A DNA stretch of 64,000 nucleotides from Paenibacillus catalpae (GCF_900112695.1 NZ_FOMT01000002.1:564479-628478), one strand, 5' to 3'; positions 25,959 to 34,462 are shown, numbered from the stretch's first letter. The notes: generated from the letters alone by a model not told the origin. Numbers and translations are program-made.

Positions 25959-26767
25959 GGATACAGTCCTCCTTCCAGCTCGGCATCAAAGTGAGATTGA
26001 ATACGGCGGTGCAGCTCATTCAGCTCCGTAGATGCCGGGTCGCGCGGATAGGCAAGAGGCACCTGATAGATGCTGGAGATGCGTGCATTTGGTCCGGTAG
26101 ACATGACGGCAATCCGCTGCCCAAGCAGCAGAGCCTCCTGGATATCATGGGTAACGAAAATGACCGTTTTCCCTGTTTCCCGCCAAATCTGGCTTAGTTC
26201 CTTCTGCATAATTCTTCGTGTCATCGCGTCAAGCGCACCAAACGGTTCGTCCATGAGCAGAATCGCCGGGTCATTCGCTAATACTCGGGCAAGCTGAACG
26301 CGTTGCTTCATACCGCCGGACAATTCACGCGGGAATTTGTTCTCGTGGCCAAATAATCCGACAAGACGGATATACCGGTCCGAGATTTCTTTCCGCTCGT
26401 TTTTCGGCAGCTTCTTCATCTTCAGGCCAAACTCCACGTTCTGCCGTACCGTCAGCCAAGGGAAGAGGGAGGAGTCTGCCTGCTGGAAGACGACCGCTCT
26501 TTCCTTGCCGGGCTTATCGATCTCGTCGGACCCGACGCGCAGACTGCCTCCCGTCTTGGAGACAAAACCGGCAATCATATTCAGCAAAGTGGACTTGCCG
26601 CAGCCGCTTGGTCCGAGAAGGACGAAGAATTCTCCGCCCTTTACGACCAGATCAATATCTTTAATGATGTAGTGAACGGAACCGCCGGCACCCGGCTTCA
26701 GCTCGGAATAGCTTTTGTTCAGCCGTTCGATTGTTATCGTATTTGGAGATGGACTTGGGTTTTGCAT
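25955..26767 (-). CDS. ssuB: SsuB/TauB-type ABC transporter ATPase
   Basis: A 270-residue ATPase. Walker A GPSGCGKST near residue 54, the Q-loop VFQQADSSLFPWLTV, the signature LSGGMKQRVQLARVL, Walker B ILLMDEPFGALDAMTR, and the switch VTHDIQEALLLG are all intact and of the nitrate/sulfonate type. AGGAGAG precedes the ATG. It energises the adjacent permease. Confidence 0.92.
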   Translation of the reverse strand: MQNPSPSPNTITIERLNKSYSELKPGAGGSVHYIIKDIDLVVKGGEFFVLLGPSGCGKSTLLNMIAGFVSKTGGSLRVGSDEIDKPGKERAVVFQQADSSLFPWLTVRQNVEFGLKMKKLPKNERKEISDRYIRLVGLFGHENKFPRELSGGMKQRVQLARVLANDPAILLMDEPFGALDAMTRRIMQKELSQIWRETGKTVIFVTHDIQEALLLGQRIAVMSTGPNARISSIYQVPLAYPRDPASTELNELHRRIQSHFDAELEGGLYP

Positions 26768-26781
26768 TTGTCATCTCTCCT

Positions 26782-27822
26782 TTACTCTTGCTTATAAGTG
26801 AACGAATCAGGAAGAGCTTGTTGTAAACCGCCCAAACTCAGCTTATCGGCCAAGTTGAAGTCTTGTTTGATAATGCCGGCGCCAACCATATAGTCTTTCT
26901 GGTTCGTCAGGCTGTCGAAGGACTCTTGGGTGAAGCCGATGTTCCAGTTGTTTGTTGCCAGATCCCGGATGGTGGCTTCCTTCGGCTGCTTCGTTTCCTT
27001 GAACAGGATATCTGCCGTTTCGTCCGGATTCGCCGCAATATATTTGGAGGTTTCATCCAAGGCTTTAAGGAAATTCGCAATCGCCTGCGGATGATCTTTA
27101 ATCAAGGAATTAGGAGCGATAAGGGTGCCGCCGATCCGAATGGATGTTTTGGACATATCAGTCAACTCGTGAACGCCTTCAATCGCTTTGAACTTATCAA
27201 TAAGCGTTGCTCCAACAACCCAGGTTGCGTCAATTTCGCCTTTTTTGAGTGCGACAAAAGCCTCGTCGAAGCCGCCTTGCCCAATTTGCTTCGTGTCATC
27301 AACCGCTACGCCGTTATCCTTCAGATAAACTTCCCACAGATAGGGCAGGAACGTGCCGCGAAGCGTGCTCAGCTTCTTGCCTTTCAAATCTGCTGCCGAT
27401 TGAATGTCATCACGGACGAACAGCTTCCACTGGGCTGCCGAAGCTTCCGTATCTGTACCCGTCGCGCCAATAATGGAAAATTCGCCTTTGCTAACCGCAT
27501 TCAGAGACGGAAAATCCGCGCCCCAGCCAATATCAGCCTGCTTGATGAATAAGGAGTTAATGCCTTCGGCAGGTGTAGCAAAAGTAATAATTTCGGCATC
27601 AATGCCGTATTTCTCGAGGAAGCCTTTGTTCTTTGCAACACGGAATACGGGATTGGTCGAAGTGTCGGCAATCTTGATTTTGATCGGATCGGCGGCTGCC
27701 TCTGTCTGCTGGCTGTTCGTAGAGTTTGCCTCAGCGGCTGCCGGCTTATTGTCCTTGCCGCCGCATGCGGCAAGGGTGAACGTAACGGCTAGAACCGTAG
27801 CAATGATACCAAACTTTTTCAT
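26782..27822 (-). CDS. ssuA: SsuA/TauA-type substrate-binding lipoprotein
   Basis: A 346-residue binding protein. The lipobox LAAC lies at about residues 17-20, followed by a polar linker and a NMT1/SsuA-type domain: IKIADTSTNPVFRVAKNKGFLEKYGIDAEIITFATPAEGINSLFIKQADIGWGADFPSLNAV is the hallmark start, with KKLSTLRGTFLPYLWEVYLKDNGV next. It presumably delivers an organosulfur compound to the importer. NMT1-like proteins also bind other substrates, so the ligand is not settled. Confidence 0.87.
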   Translation of the reverse strand: MKKFGIIATVLAVTFTLAACGGKDNKPAAAEANSTNSQQTEAAADPIKIKIADTSTNPVFRVAKNKGFLEKYGIDAEIITFATPAEGINSLFIKQADIGWGADFPSLNAVSKGEFSIIGATGTDTEASAAQWKLFVRDDIQSAADLKGKKLSTLRGTFLPYLWEVYLKDNGVAVDDTKQIGQGGFDEAFVALKKGEIDATWVVGATLIDKFKAIEGVHELTDMSKTSIRIGGTLIAPNSLIKDHPQAIANFLKALDETSKYIAANPDETADILFKETKQPKEATIRDLATNNWNIGFTQESFDSLTNQKDYMVGAGIIKQDFNLADKLSLGGLQQALPDSFTYKQE

Positions 27823-27834
27823 CTGTCATTCCCC

Positions 27835-29295
27835 TCAGCTTTCTTCTCCGGAATCGGCCGTACTTGGTTTCTCCTCGGTGGTCGCAACGCAGAACGCACC
27901 TTCGCCATATTCCCCGGTTCCTACGACTTCGACAACCGAGCTCGTTCCTCTATCAGCGGCGCCAGGCACGCGGTAATCGGCAACGTCGATCGGAATGATC
28001 GCTTCTTCCACCGGTTTCTCAAGCTGAGGCACCCACTCATAAGGAACCCGGTAAGCTCGGTAGACCATATTGGCATTAATTTTGTTTTTGTACGGAGAAA
28101 TGTACTCCCAGACTAATTCATGCTCTCTTGTAACCTCGAAGATCCGGCCGTCGGCGCCTTCCGTAATAAGCGTATTGCCGTTTGGCAGACGTTGAGCCGA
28201 GCTGATATACGGGCTGTAGAAACGATAGGAGTCGAGCGGAGCCATAAATCCGGCTTCTGTCGGCGTGTACTGCCATTCAATCTCGAGGGTCACCGGATTG
28301 ATCTCCAGGATACGCGAGTGGTCGCGCACAGCATTCTTGATTCCATATGGAGATGCGGGGTTTGGCAGGCCATAACCGCCCCAGCCGCCGTTATCGAATA
28401 CGAGAAGATTGCCTTCTCCAGGCAGACCTTGCGGAATAATGTGGGCATGATGCTGGCCGATAATCCAGCCGAGATGCTTCACTTCAGGCTTCGAGTAATC
28501 CGGTCCAAGCTGCCATACAATTTTGCCGGTTTGGCGGTCCGTTATGGCAATAATATTGGATTCCCTAGCATCCCAGATGATGTTGTCCGGATGGAAACGC
28601 TCGTCGCCGGCATCATAAAATTTATTTGGTCCAACCCATGATGCGGAGTTGATATGCATCCAGTCGCCGCCTGTATCACCGCCGAAGTGGCGGCCGTTTG
28701 GATCGCGGAACAGGACGTTTTTCGCTGCTTCATCAAATCCAAGCTCTTCAAAATGATCGCTTACCGCCCATTGCCAGAGGATGTTGCCTTCCCAGTCCAC
28801 TTCGATAATGACGTCATCGAGCAGCTCTTTGTCGGAAATCTCAGGCTTAGTGACGTTGCGGTGAGCCAGAATGAGGGTACGGCCGCCATTTGCCTGCGGT
28901 TCCTGTCCCGGTGCATAATAACCGACAGGATTGCCTTCGCGCTGGTAATCATGATGCGCGCGTGCCATCCACTCCGGCTCATAGCCCGGATCCTCTATGT
29001 ATTCCAGGCGGTTGAATCTCCATACGATCTCGCCGTTCCAATTCACTTGTACAAGGTCGGCTTCATCCTGAAAGCCATACTTCGGATCACGTTCCTTGGT
29101 GCTGCCCACCACATAACCGCCCGGCAAAATTTTGTTCGGGAAGCCGCGGAGTCCCTTCCACAGATGCACCTCTTTGCCGCTCATATCAATCAGTAAAGCA
29201 CCAACGTTTGCTGCTTGGAAAATCGTGTAGCCGCTCCATGCTTTCTCGGGCAAATAAACCGTTGCTCCAGTTGGATAAATAGTGGGATGTCCCAT
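27835..29295 (-). CDS. Arylsulfotransferase (ASST)-like beta-propeller protein
   Basis: A 486-residue protein of repeated beta-propeller blades with Trp-rich turns: GEIVWRFNRLEY, GNILWQWAVSDH, GKIVWQLGPDYS, LEIEWQYTPTEA, HELVWEYISPY. His-rich segments GDWMHINSASWVG and GQHHAHIIPQG lie where ASST enzymes keep catalytic and binding His residues. ASST moves a sulfuryl group between phenols. Unlike the periplasmic enterobacterial enzyme it has no signal peptide, so it would work in the cytosol. ATG 29295 follows AAGGAGT. Lying between a MarR regulator and an SsuABC-type importer it suggests use of imported sulfate esters, or a sensing or scavenging role; the reaction is not proven. Confidence 0.75.
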   Translation of the reverse strand: MGHPTIYPTGATVYLPEKAWSGYTIFQAANVGALLIDMSGKEVHLWKGLRGFPNKILPGGYVVGSTKERDPKYGFQDEADLVQVNWNGEIVWRFNRLEYIEDPGYEPEWMARAHHDYQREGNPVGYYAPGQEPQANGGRTLILAHRNVTKPEISDKELLDDVIIEVDWEGNILWQWAVSDHFEELGFDEAAKNVLFRDPNGRHFGGDTGGDWMHINSASWVGPNKFYDAGDERFHPDNIIWDARESNIIAITDRQTGKIVWQLGPDYSKPEVKHLGWIIGQHHAHIIPQGLPGEGNLLVFDNGGWGGYGLPNPASPYGIKNAVRDHSRILEINPVTLEIEWQYTPTEAGFMAPLDSYRFYSPYISSAQRLPNGNTLITEGADGRIFEVTREHELVWEYISPYKNKINANMVYRAYRVPYEWVPQLEKPVEEAIIPIDVADYRVPGAADRGTSSVVEVVGTGEYGEGAFCVATTEEKPSTADSGEES

Positions 29296-29329
29296 GTTCA
29301 ACACTCCTTAAATGATTAAATGGAATAGA

Positions 29330-29893
29330 TTAATAATTCAGAAAATAATTTTGCTTCGGCTTTGAGGACGGCGGAGTTTTTGGTTTTGCATCCGCTTGTT
29401 GTTCGGTCTTTTCGGTTAATTGCTCTTCATATTCTTTGACCATTGCCATGTAACGTTCCGAGAAGCCCTCCAGATTGGCATAGATACGTTCAAAAATTTC
29501 CCTCTGACAGGCGAGTTCTTCCTCGTTAAAGCTGCCAAAGATGAGACTTACGCCACGCTTTCCAAGCTCCGGATACCGGTCTAACAGCTGCCGGCCTTCC
29601 TCTGTAACGTCCAGCCATACATTCCTTCGGTCGTCCGGCATACGCCGCCGTTCTGCAAAACCTTTCGCTTCAAGCTTGTCGCATAACGCCGTAATGGCGC
29701 CGGAGGTCAGATCAAGCTGCTCCGCGAGATCTCCAAGCTTCTGTATACCGCCCAACTGAATACTCCGAAGAATAAGCAAGCCGGGCAGGGCGATGTCTTC
29801 AACGGAAATTTTGTCTCGCTCCTTCACGAATCTTCGGACCATACGCCTGAACAGCCAATCAATTTCTTCCATTTGAGAGATGAGATCTGCCAT
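29330..29893 (-). CDS. MarR-family transcriptional regulator
   Basis: A 187-residue winged-helix regulator: the HTH is KLGDLAEQLDLTSGAITALCDKLEAKGFAERRRMPDDRRNVWLDVTEEGRQLL, with the wing DDRR motif intact. The C terminus extends by about 30 charged, low-complexity residues (TEKTEQQADAKPKTPPSSKPKQ). GGAGG lies upstream of the ATG. It heads the operon with the ASST-like and Ssu genes, and a perfect 9-bp palindrome just after its promoter (30004-30030) is the likely operator, so it should repress its own operon until a ligand, perhaps an aryl compound, binds. Confidence 0.88.
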   Translation of the reverse strand: MADLISQMEEIDWLFRRMVRRFVKERDKISVEDIALPGLLILRSIQLGGIQKLGDLAEQLDLTSGAITALCDKLEAKGFAERRRMPDDRRNVWLDVTEEGRQLLDRYPELGKRGVSLIFGSFNEEELACQREIFERIYANLEGFSERYMAMVKEYEEQLTEKTEQQADAKPKTPPSSKPKQNYFLNY

Positions 29894-29924
29894 GTTTTGT
29901 TGTTGTTACCTCCTCCAAGAAGAC

Positions 29925-29975
29925 AAAAAAGGCCGCAACATACGTCCTGTGTTCAGGTACGGTTGTTGGGCCTTT
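29925..29975 (-). promoter_or_regulatory. Terminator-like hairpin in the marR operon leader
   Basis: On the minus strand AAAGGCC-CAACA (29975-29964) pairs with TGTTG-C-GGCC-TTT (29940-29928, one bulge), with inner CCTG/CAGG pairing, and runs into six U (29930-29925). It lies between the promoter at 30044-30072 and the MarR start. It may end transcripts from the araC-type gene upstream, but it must also be crossed by the operon's own transcript, so it may attenuate the operon. Confidence 0.65.
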
Positions 29976-30003
29976 GGTTATCCAATCGGCTTTATGAAAT
30001 TAG

Positions 30004-30072
30004 TTCAACGTTAAAACAATGAACGTTGAAGGATTATGGATTGATCTTAACCCCATAATTCCGACAAGTCAA
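30004..30072 (-). promoter_or_regulatory. Promoter and palindromic operator of the MarR/ASST/Ssu operon
   Basis: On the minus strand TTGACT (30072-30067), a 17-base spacer and TAAGAT (30049-30044) form a sound sigma-A promoter. Starting about seven bases after the expected transcription start is TTCAACGTT (30004-30012) with AACGTTGAA (30022-30030), a perfect 9-bp inverted repeat with 9-base spacer, fitting a MarR dimer. Confidence 0.75.
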
Positions 30073-30092
30073 GTGGTATTTAAAAATAAATA

Positions 30093-30938
30093 TTAGACTT
30101 TATGAATCTCCCTGAATTGAATAGGTGTCATGCCCTCGAGGCTTTTGAAGCATTTGCTGAAGTAACTGGTTTGGGAGAAGCCTGTCTCAAGAGCAATGAG
30201 CTTAATCGACAGGCTGGTTGAAGCAAGCAGCCGCTTCGCTTGCAGGATCCGTGCTTCCATCAGAAATTCCGAAAAAGACATCCCAAACGTCTTGTTAAAT
30301 CTGCGGCTGAAATAATGCGGACTGAATCCCGCGATGGCAGCTGCCTGCTCCAGCGTGAAGGGCTCGCTGCAATGGGCACGGATATAATTGGCGGCGGCGC
30401 GTATCTTGTCAGCAGCCTGGTTCACCGACACATTAAGCTGGGCGGCCGTCGTTTGAATTCGGGTCAGCAGCTCGTATAAAGTAGAGGCCGACGCGTATTC
30501 GTCATCCACTTCATAACTTCTGCCCAGCTCCAGCAATTTTTCCATTAATGACTCTACAGGAGCGGAATCGGATAATTGAAATAGCCATGGTTCGTCCAAG
30601 CCTTTTCCGTCTAATAATTCCTCCAGATGAGTACCGAAAAAATGAACCCAGCGAATATTCCAGGGATCCCGGTCATCCGAGTAGTATGTCTGCCTAAGGC
30701 CTGGTCCGTACAGAAATCCTTGCCCCTTTGTCAGCTCATACGTCATGCTTTCTGTTTGCAGGTAGCCCTTGCCGTCCAGCACAAGATGAAGATTGTAGTA
30801 GCGGTCGAGGTTATTTTCGGTGGTGGCATACTCGCGGTTGACGGCATGTTCGGGAAAATCGCTGTACCCGCCGATAAAATCAGGGAAGCAGCTATGTCTT
30901 GGGAAGATAGGCTTCGGAAGGAAAATATGCTCTTTCAT
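30093..30938 (-). CDS. AraC-family regulator divergent from beta-galactosidase
   Basis: A regulator of about 281 residues with an N-terminal cupin (YNLHLVLDGKGYLQTESMTYELTKGQGFLYGPGLRQTYY) and a C-terminal HTH pair (FTLEQAAAIAGFSPHYFSRRFNKTFGMSFSEFLMEARILQAKRLLASTSLSIKLIALETGFSQTSYFSKCFKSLEGMTPIQFRE in sequence). ATG 30938 has GAGAGG six bases upstream; a longer in-frame start has no site. It is divergent from the GH42 gene and probably activates it through the inverted repeat at 31014-31055. Confidence 0.9.
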   Translation of the reverse strand: MKEHIFLPKPIFPRHSCFPDFIGGYSDFPEHAVNREYATTENNLDRYYNLHLVLDGKGYLQTESMTYELTKGQGFLYGPGLRQTYYSDDRDPWNIRWVHFFGTHLEELLDGKGLDEPWLFQLSDSAPVESLMEKLLELGRSYEVDDEYASASTLYELLTRIQTTAAQLNVSVNQAADKIRAAANYIRAHCSEPFTLEQAAAIAGFSPHYFSRRFNKTFGMSFSEFLMEARILQAKRLLASTSLSIKLIALETGFSQTSYFSKCFKSLEGMTPIQFREIHKV

Positions 30939-31013
30939 GTAACACCTCTCGCAACGCAATATTTTCACATCATATTTATAGATAAAGGAATATACGGCTG
31001 TTAACGGATAACC

Positions 31014-31055
31014 ATATGACAATATATTAATACACTTCGCATATTTTTGTCATAT
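31014..31055. promoter_or_regulatory. Inverted repeat in the araC/GH42 divergent region
   Basis: ATATGACAA (31014-31022) and TTGTCATAT (31047-31055) are perfect 9-bp inverted repeats with 24 bases between them. A TAAAAT box lies at 31077-31082 in front of the GH42 gene, without a well-spaced -35, in keeping with activator-dependent transcription. Confidence 0.55.
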
Positions 31056-31118
31056 CCATGCGGAAGTGGCGTCCACTAAAATAGAGGTAGATGCAAGATA
31101 CGTTGGGAGGATGTCACA

Positions 31119-33164
31119 ATGGCAAAATCAATTCAGATGGAAGAATTAACGCTTGGTGTTTGTTACTATCCGGAGCATTGGCCGGAGGAACTGTGGGAAG
31201 ATGACTTCCGCCGCATGCGGGAGTTGAATATCTCTGTTATTCGGATGGCGGAGTTTGCCTGGGCGATGCTTGAGCCGGAGGAAGGCGTGTATGACTTCAG
31301 CTTTTTCACGCGGGTCATGGACCTGGCACACAGCTATGGCTTGAAAGTAATTCTTGGAACGCCAACGGCAACGCCGCCCGCGTGGCTGACTCATAAATAT
31401 CCGGAAGTATTAAACGCCCATCAGAACGGTGAGCTGATCAAGCACGGCATGAGACGTCATTACAATTATTCCAGCTCGAAATACCGGGAGCTTTGCGAAC
31501 GGATCGTGCGGAATATGGTGAATGCATACAAGGATCATCCCGCGGTAATTGGCTGGCAGATCGATAATGAGTTCAACTGCGAGAAAAATGTGTTCTATGC
31601 CGAGGCTGATCATGCCGCATTCCGCGTGTGGCTTAAAGAGAAGTACGGGACTTTGGACAATTTGAATAAAGCGTGGGGAACGGTCTTCTGGAGTCAGACT
31701 TACACAGCTTGGGAGCAATTGCACCTCTCTCAGACCGAGTCGCCGAATCCGCATCTGGCCTTGGACGAGAAGCGGTTTATCTCGGATAATGTCATCTCTT
31801 TCGCTAGGCTTCAAGCCAATATTATCCGGGAGCTGGCGCCGCAGCATTGGGTGACGACAAACGGTTTGTTCGGCCATCTGGACAGTCATGAGCTGACGGA
31901 TGAGCTGCTCGACTTTTTCTCGTATGATTCGTATCCGCAGTTTTCAACCATCTTCCCGGGCCAAGATGAAAAGCCGCTTATGGACCGCGGATGGAGCATG
32001 AGCCTTTCTAATGTTCGTTCTATCTCGCCAAACTTCTGCGTGATGGAGCAGCAAGCGGGGCCGGGCGGCTGGGTAGACCGTATCGAGATGGGATCCCCAA
32101 GACCCGGACAAATCCGATTATGGTCGTATCAATCGGTTCTTCATGGTACAGATCTGCTCGTCTACTTCCGGTGGCGTACGGCAACGTTTGGCACGGAAAT
32201 TTACTGGCATGGCATCAATGATTACCACAATCGGCCGAATCGACGGGTTCGCGAGGTGGCGCAGGTTGGCGGGGAATTTGCCAAGATAGGTGCAGCTATC
32301 GCCGGAACGCAGTATCAAGCGGATGTTGCCATCATGCAGGACTATGACAACAACTGGGATGCCGAAATGGACAAATGGCATGGCCCGCTGCAATGGCAGA
32401 GCAAAGGCTCCTGGTATAAGCAGCTGCAGTACCGTCATATTCCGGCGGATGTCATTACCCTGCGTCCGAACACCAGCTTGGAAGATTTAACGCAGTATAA
32501 AGTAATCGTTTATCCGCATCCGGCGATTATGACCGATGACACGGCTGAGCTTCTAACGCGGTATGTGGAGCAGGGCGGCAAGCTGTTCTTTGGCGCCCGC
32601 ACGGGGTACAAGGATCCGTCAGGACAATGCTATATGCGTCCATTCCCGGGGCCGGTTGCCGAGCTCTGCGGCATCACGGTGGAGGACTTTACGTTAGTCA
32701 AAGGCTCGATCCGCGCTGCTGAGCTGCAGTGGGAAGGCCGATTGTCTTCGGGGACGCAAGCGGTAGGCTTTAACGAGGTTCTGCATGTGGAAAATCCTGA
32801 AGTCAAGGTTGCAGCTGAGTACGCAACGGAATATTACCAAGGTGAGCCGGCGTTAACCCGGCGTCCTCTTGGCAAAGGCGAGGTTTGGTATTACGGTGCC
32901 GCGTACAGCGAACCGGTAGTGGATGCTATCCTGGACGAATTAGGCCTAACCTCTCCAATCGCAGATTGGGTGGATGTTCCGGCTGATGTGGAGCTTGGCA
33001 TTCGGGCTTCGGAGAATGCTTCATATGCCTTCTTGTTGAACTACTCGGATCAGTCCGTCACCATTCAGGTCAAGCAAAGAGCAGTGGATCTTCTCACAGG
33101 AGAAACATTGGAAAATGAGGTTGAGATGCCAGCGTACGGCGTTATAATATTGGCGCTTCAATAA
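31119..33164 (+). CDS. GH42 beta-galactosidase
   Basis: A 681-residue cytosolic enzyme with the complete GH42 plan: N-terminal TIM barrel starting LGVCYYPEHWPEELWEDDFRRM, acid/base Glu151 in IGWQIDNEFNC, nucleophile Glu310 in CVMEQQAGPGGW, then the trimerisation domain (DVAIMQDYDNNWD onward) and a small C-terminal beta domain. Length is normal for the family. TGGGAGG precedes the ATG. It hydrolyses beta-galactosides, in soil relatives often plant galactan fragments. Controlled by the divergent AraC-type gene (inference). Confidence 0.95.
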   Translation: MAKSIQMEELTLGVCYYPEHWPEELWEDDFRRMRELNISVIRMAEFAWAMLEPEEGVYDFSFFTRVMDLAHSYGLKVILGTPTATPPAWLTHKYPEVLNAHQNGELIKHGMRRHYNYSSSKYRELCERIVRNMVNAYKDHPAVIGWQIDNEFNCEKNVFYAEADHAAFRVWLKEKYGTLDNLNKAWGTVFWSQTYTAWEQLHLSQTESPNPHLALDEKRFISDNVISFARLQANIIRELAPQHWVTTNGLFGHLDSHELTDELLDFFSYDSYPQFSTIFPGQDEKPLMDRGWSMSLSNVRSISPNFCVMEQQAGPGGWVDRIEMGSPRPGQIRLWSYQSVLHGTDLLVYFRWRTATFGTEIYWHGINDYHNRPNRRVREVAQVGGEFAKIGAAIAGTQYQADVAIMQDYDNNWDAEMDKWHGPLQWQSKGSWYKQLQYRHIPADVITLRPNTSLEDLTQYKVIVYPHPAIMTDDTAELLTRYVEQGGKLFFGARTGYKDPSGQCYMRPFPGPVAELCGITVEDFTLVKGSIRAAELQWEGRLSSGTQAVGFNEVLHVENPEVKVAAEYATEYYQGEPALTRRPLGKGEVWYYGAAYSEPVVDAILDELGLTSPIADWVDVPADVELGIRASENASYAFLLNYSDQSVTIQVKQRAVDLLTGETLENEVEMPAYGVIILALQ

Positions 33165-33170
33165 TGATAG

Positions 33171-33200
33171 AGCCCCCGCGGGAATAGTCCCGCGGGGGCT
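33171..33200 (+). terminator. Terminator hairpin after GH42
   Basis: AGCCCCCGCGGGA (33171-33183) and TCCCGCGGGGGCT (33188-33200) form a perfect 13-bp GC-rich stem with a 4-base loop, six bases after the stop codon. Confidence 0.85.
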
Positions 33201-33220
33201 TGCTGCATTTATAAACAAAG

Positions 33221-33245
33221 AGCCTGCGGCAATCAGCCGCAGGCT
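33221..33245. terminator. Second hairpin behind GH42
   Basis: AGCCTGCGGC (33221-33230) and GCCGCAGGCT (33236-33245) form a perfect 10-bp stem. It has no T tract and may back up the preceding terminator. Base composition changes to AT-rich right after it. Confidence 0.6.
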
Positions 33246-33369
33246 ATAAAAGAGAATATATTAAAGGGGGGTCTTGTCCTTTATTATAGGAGCCGATAAT
33301 GAAAGGAACCTGAGTGGAATATTACAAGAAGGTTACAAATAGATGGTTGCAGTTGGTTTAATAAATAGA

Positions 33370-33476
33370 TGTGGGAAAACAAAGTTCTTTAACTGAAAAT
33401 AAAGTTTTTTAATGAAAAATAAAGTTCTTTAATTCAGGGGAATATTCTAATTGTCTTGAAAATAATGTTCTTTAAT
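33370..33476 (+). repeat. Left array: four copies of an AAAGTTCTTTAAY repeat (Tn7R-like end)
   Basis: Copies AAAGTTCTTTAAC (33381), AAAGTTTTTTAAT (33401) and AAAGTTCTTTAAT (33421) are exactly 20 bp apart; a fourth, AATGTTCTTTAAT, lies at 33464. Three of the four are preceded by GAAAAT or GAAAAAT. The array begins TGTGGGAAAACAAAG at 33370. Closely packed sites at about 20 bp behind a TGTGGG tip are the layout of the Tn7 right end. Confidence 0.7.
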
Positions 33477-33860
33477 CATGATATGCCTTTTTTGTTGTTT
33501 AGCACAGAGTTTCTTGGGAATTGCTGCCGCAGATAGTGTACAAGATGGTTCACCTTACGATTAATGGCAAGTAAAATATCTCGACGGGAAGGGTATATCA
33601 GCAAAGCTGCTATGCCTAGATTGTTGAGAAACCTTTGCCTTCTCAAAAAGGCATAGGTTTTTCTTTTTATCTTACAGGGGGGAGAATTAATGGGATCAAC
33701 TCCCGTTAATTCTTCCTCTCCGAGAGAGCGAACTTTTTTATGTTCTGATCGGCTGCCATCATCATCAGTGCTTGCTCAGTCGCATTTCGCAAGTTTCTCA
33801 AACTGCAGTGTAGCGGCTGTAAATGCGCCTTCTGAAACCCCAACTACAATTAATACTTAT
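33477..33860. other. Gene-poor stretch inside the left end, with one terminator-like hairpin
   Basis: AAACCT-TT-GCCTT (33629-33641) pairs with AAGGC-AT-AGGTTT (33648-33660) and runs into TTCTTTTT, a good intrinsic terminator for a short transcript or a lost gene. Reading frames before it are broken by stops. A 69-codon frame at 33690-33899 has a good GGGGGG-AGA site but runs into the convergent regulator and resembles nothing. No transposition gene is recognisable here, where Tn7 would carry tns genes. Confidence 0.5.
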
Positions 33861-34166
33861 TTACATATCGTCATGATGCGTCACATACTTGGGGAATAAT
33901 AATGTGATGATTTGCTTGACCTGTTGATTGTTCAACGAGTACGCGACCTCGGTACTTTTTCGTTTCACTCCAACCACACCGAAGGTACGAAGTTTCTGAA
34001 GATGTGTTGATACTGTCGATTGCGGCAATCCCATACAATCCTGCAGGAATGAGACGTTACAGCTATTTTGTTCGGCCAGCACCTTTACAATACGCAGTCG
34101 GACAGGATGGCTGATTGCTTTTAAAAGATTAGCGGCTATCTTAATTTCTTCTTTTGTAGGATCCAT
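33861..34166 (-). CDS. ArsR/SmtB-family regulator, possible persulfide sensor
   Basis: A 101-residue winged-helix repressor: AANLLKAISHPVRLRIVKVLAEQ, then the HTH VSFLQDCMGLPQSTVSTHLQKLRTFGVVGVKRKSTEVAYSL. Two Cys (36 and 44) flank the recognition region. The metal-site motif of ArsR itself (ELCVCDL) is absent, which fits reactive-sulfur sensors of the SqrR/BigR group, though in those the Cys pair is placed differently. ATG 34166 has AAGGAGAG upstream; a much longer in-frame extension has no site. It is divergent from the tauE-led operon. Confidence 0.8.
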   Translation of the reverse strand: MDPTKEEIKIAANLLKAISHPVRLRIVKVLAEQNSCNVSFLQDCMGLPQSTVSTHLQKLRTFGVVGVKRKSTEVAYSLNNQQVKQIITLLFPKYVTHHDDM

Positions 34167-34183
34167 AAGCGCTCTCCTTTCGC

Positions 34184-34197
34184 TATATCGTAATATA
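34184..34197 (-). promoter_or_regulatory. Dyad in the ArsR-type gene's promoter region
   Basis: TATAT-CGTA-ATATA is a perfect 5-bp inverted repeat 18 bases before the start codon. ArsR-type repressors commonly bind AT-rich dyads here to autoregulate. Confidence 0.4.
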
Positions 34198-34261
34198 ATG
34201 ACATAAAAACAACGGTGAAAGTGATCTTCATCACCCCAATATAGGTTATTCCTTATAGGGG

Positions 34262-34312
34262 TTGACGAATGATTAGCTTTCACATATAGTATCAATATAC
34301 CCATACGGGTAT
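34262..34312 (+). promoter_or_regulatory. Promoter and CstR-type operator of the sulfur operon
   Basis: TTGACG (34262-34267), 17 bases, then TATAGT (34285-34290) form a promoter. The palindrome ATACCC-ATAC-GGGTAT (34297-34312) lies on the expected start point. ATACCC/GGGTAT dyads are the recognition pattern of CsoR/CstR-type repressors, and a CstR gene is encoded downstream at 38977. Confidence 0.75.
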
Positions 34313-34379
34313 AGGTAAAAATGTAACTTACGTGGAAGGAGAAAGTCAATTGTAAATACTCTTTTTTTTGGCCAAATTA

Positions 34380-34395
34380 ATACCCTACGGGGTAT
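34380..34395 (+). promoter_or_regulatory. Second CstR-type palindrome
   Basis: ATACCC-TACG-GGGTAT, a perfect 6-bp dyad, 67 bases before tauE and 83 bases from the first copy. It lies in the leader, so a second repressor tetramer could bind there. Confidence 0.65.
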
Positions 34396-34462
34396 TTCGA
34401 TTGGTTAAAAAGAGCAATCTACATTTGGCATTCCCGATAAAACACAGAAAGGAGGAAATCTC

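Noticed and set aside
33370..33476. CRISPR array
   Set aside because: The repeats are only about 13-20 bp, adjacent without unique 30-bp spacers, degenerate, and there are no cas genes; the opposite-strand twin array fits transposon ends better.
33690..33899. A 69-codon frame with a strong GGGGGGAGA ribosome site
   Set aside because: It is serine-rich with no domain, runs into the 3' end of the convergent ArsR-type gene, and the antisense frame is equally open, so it is probably chance or a relic.
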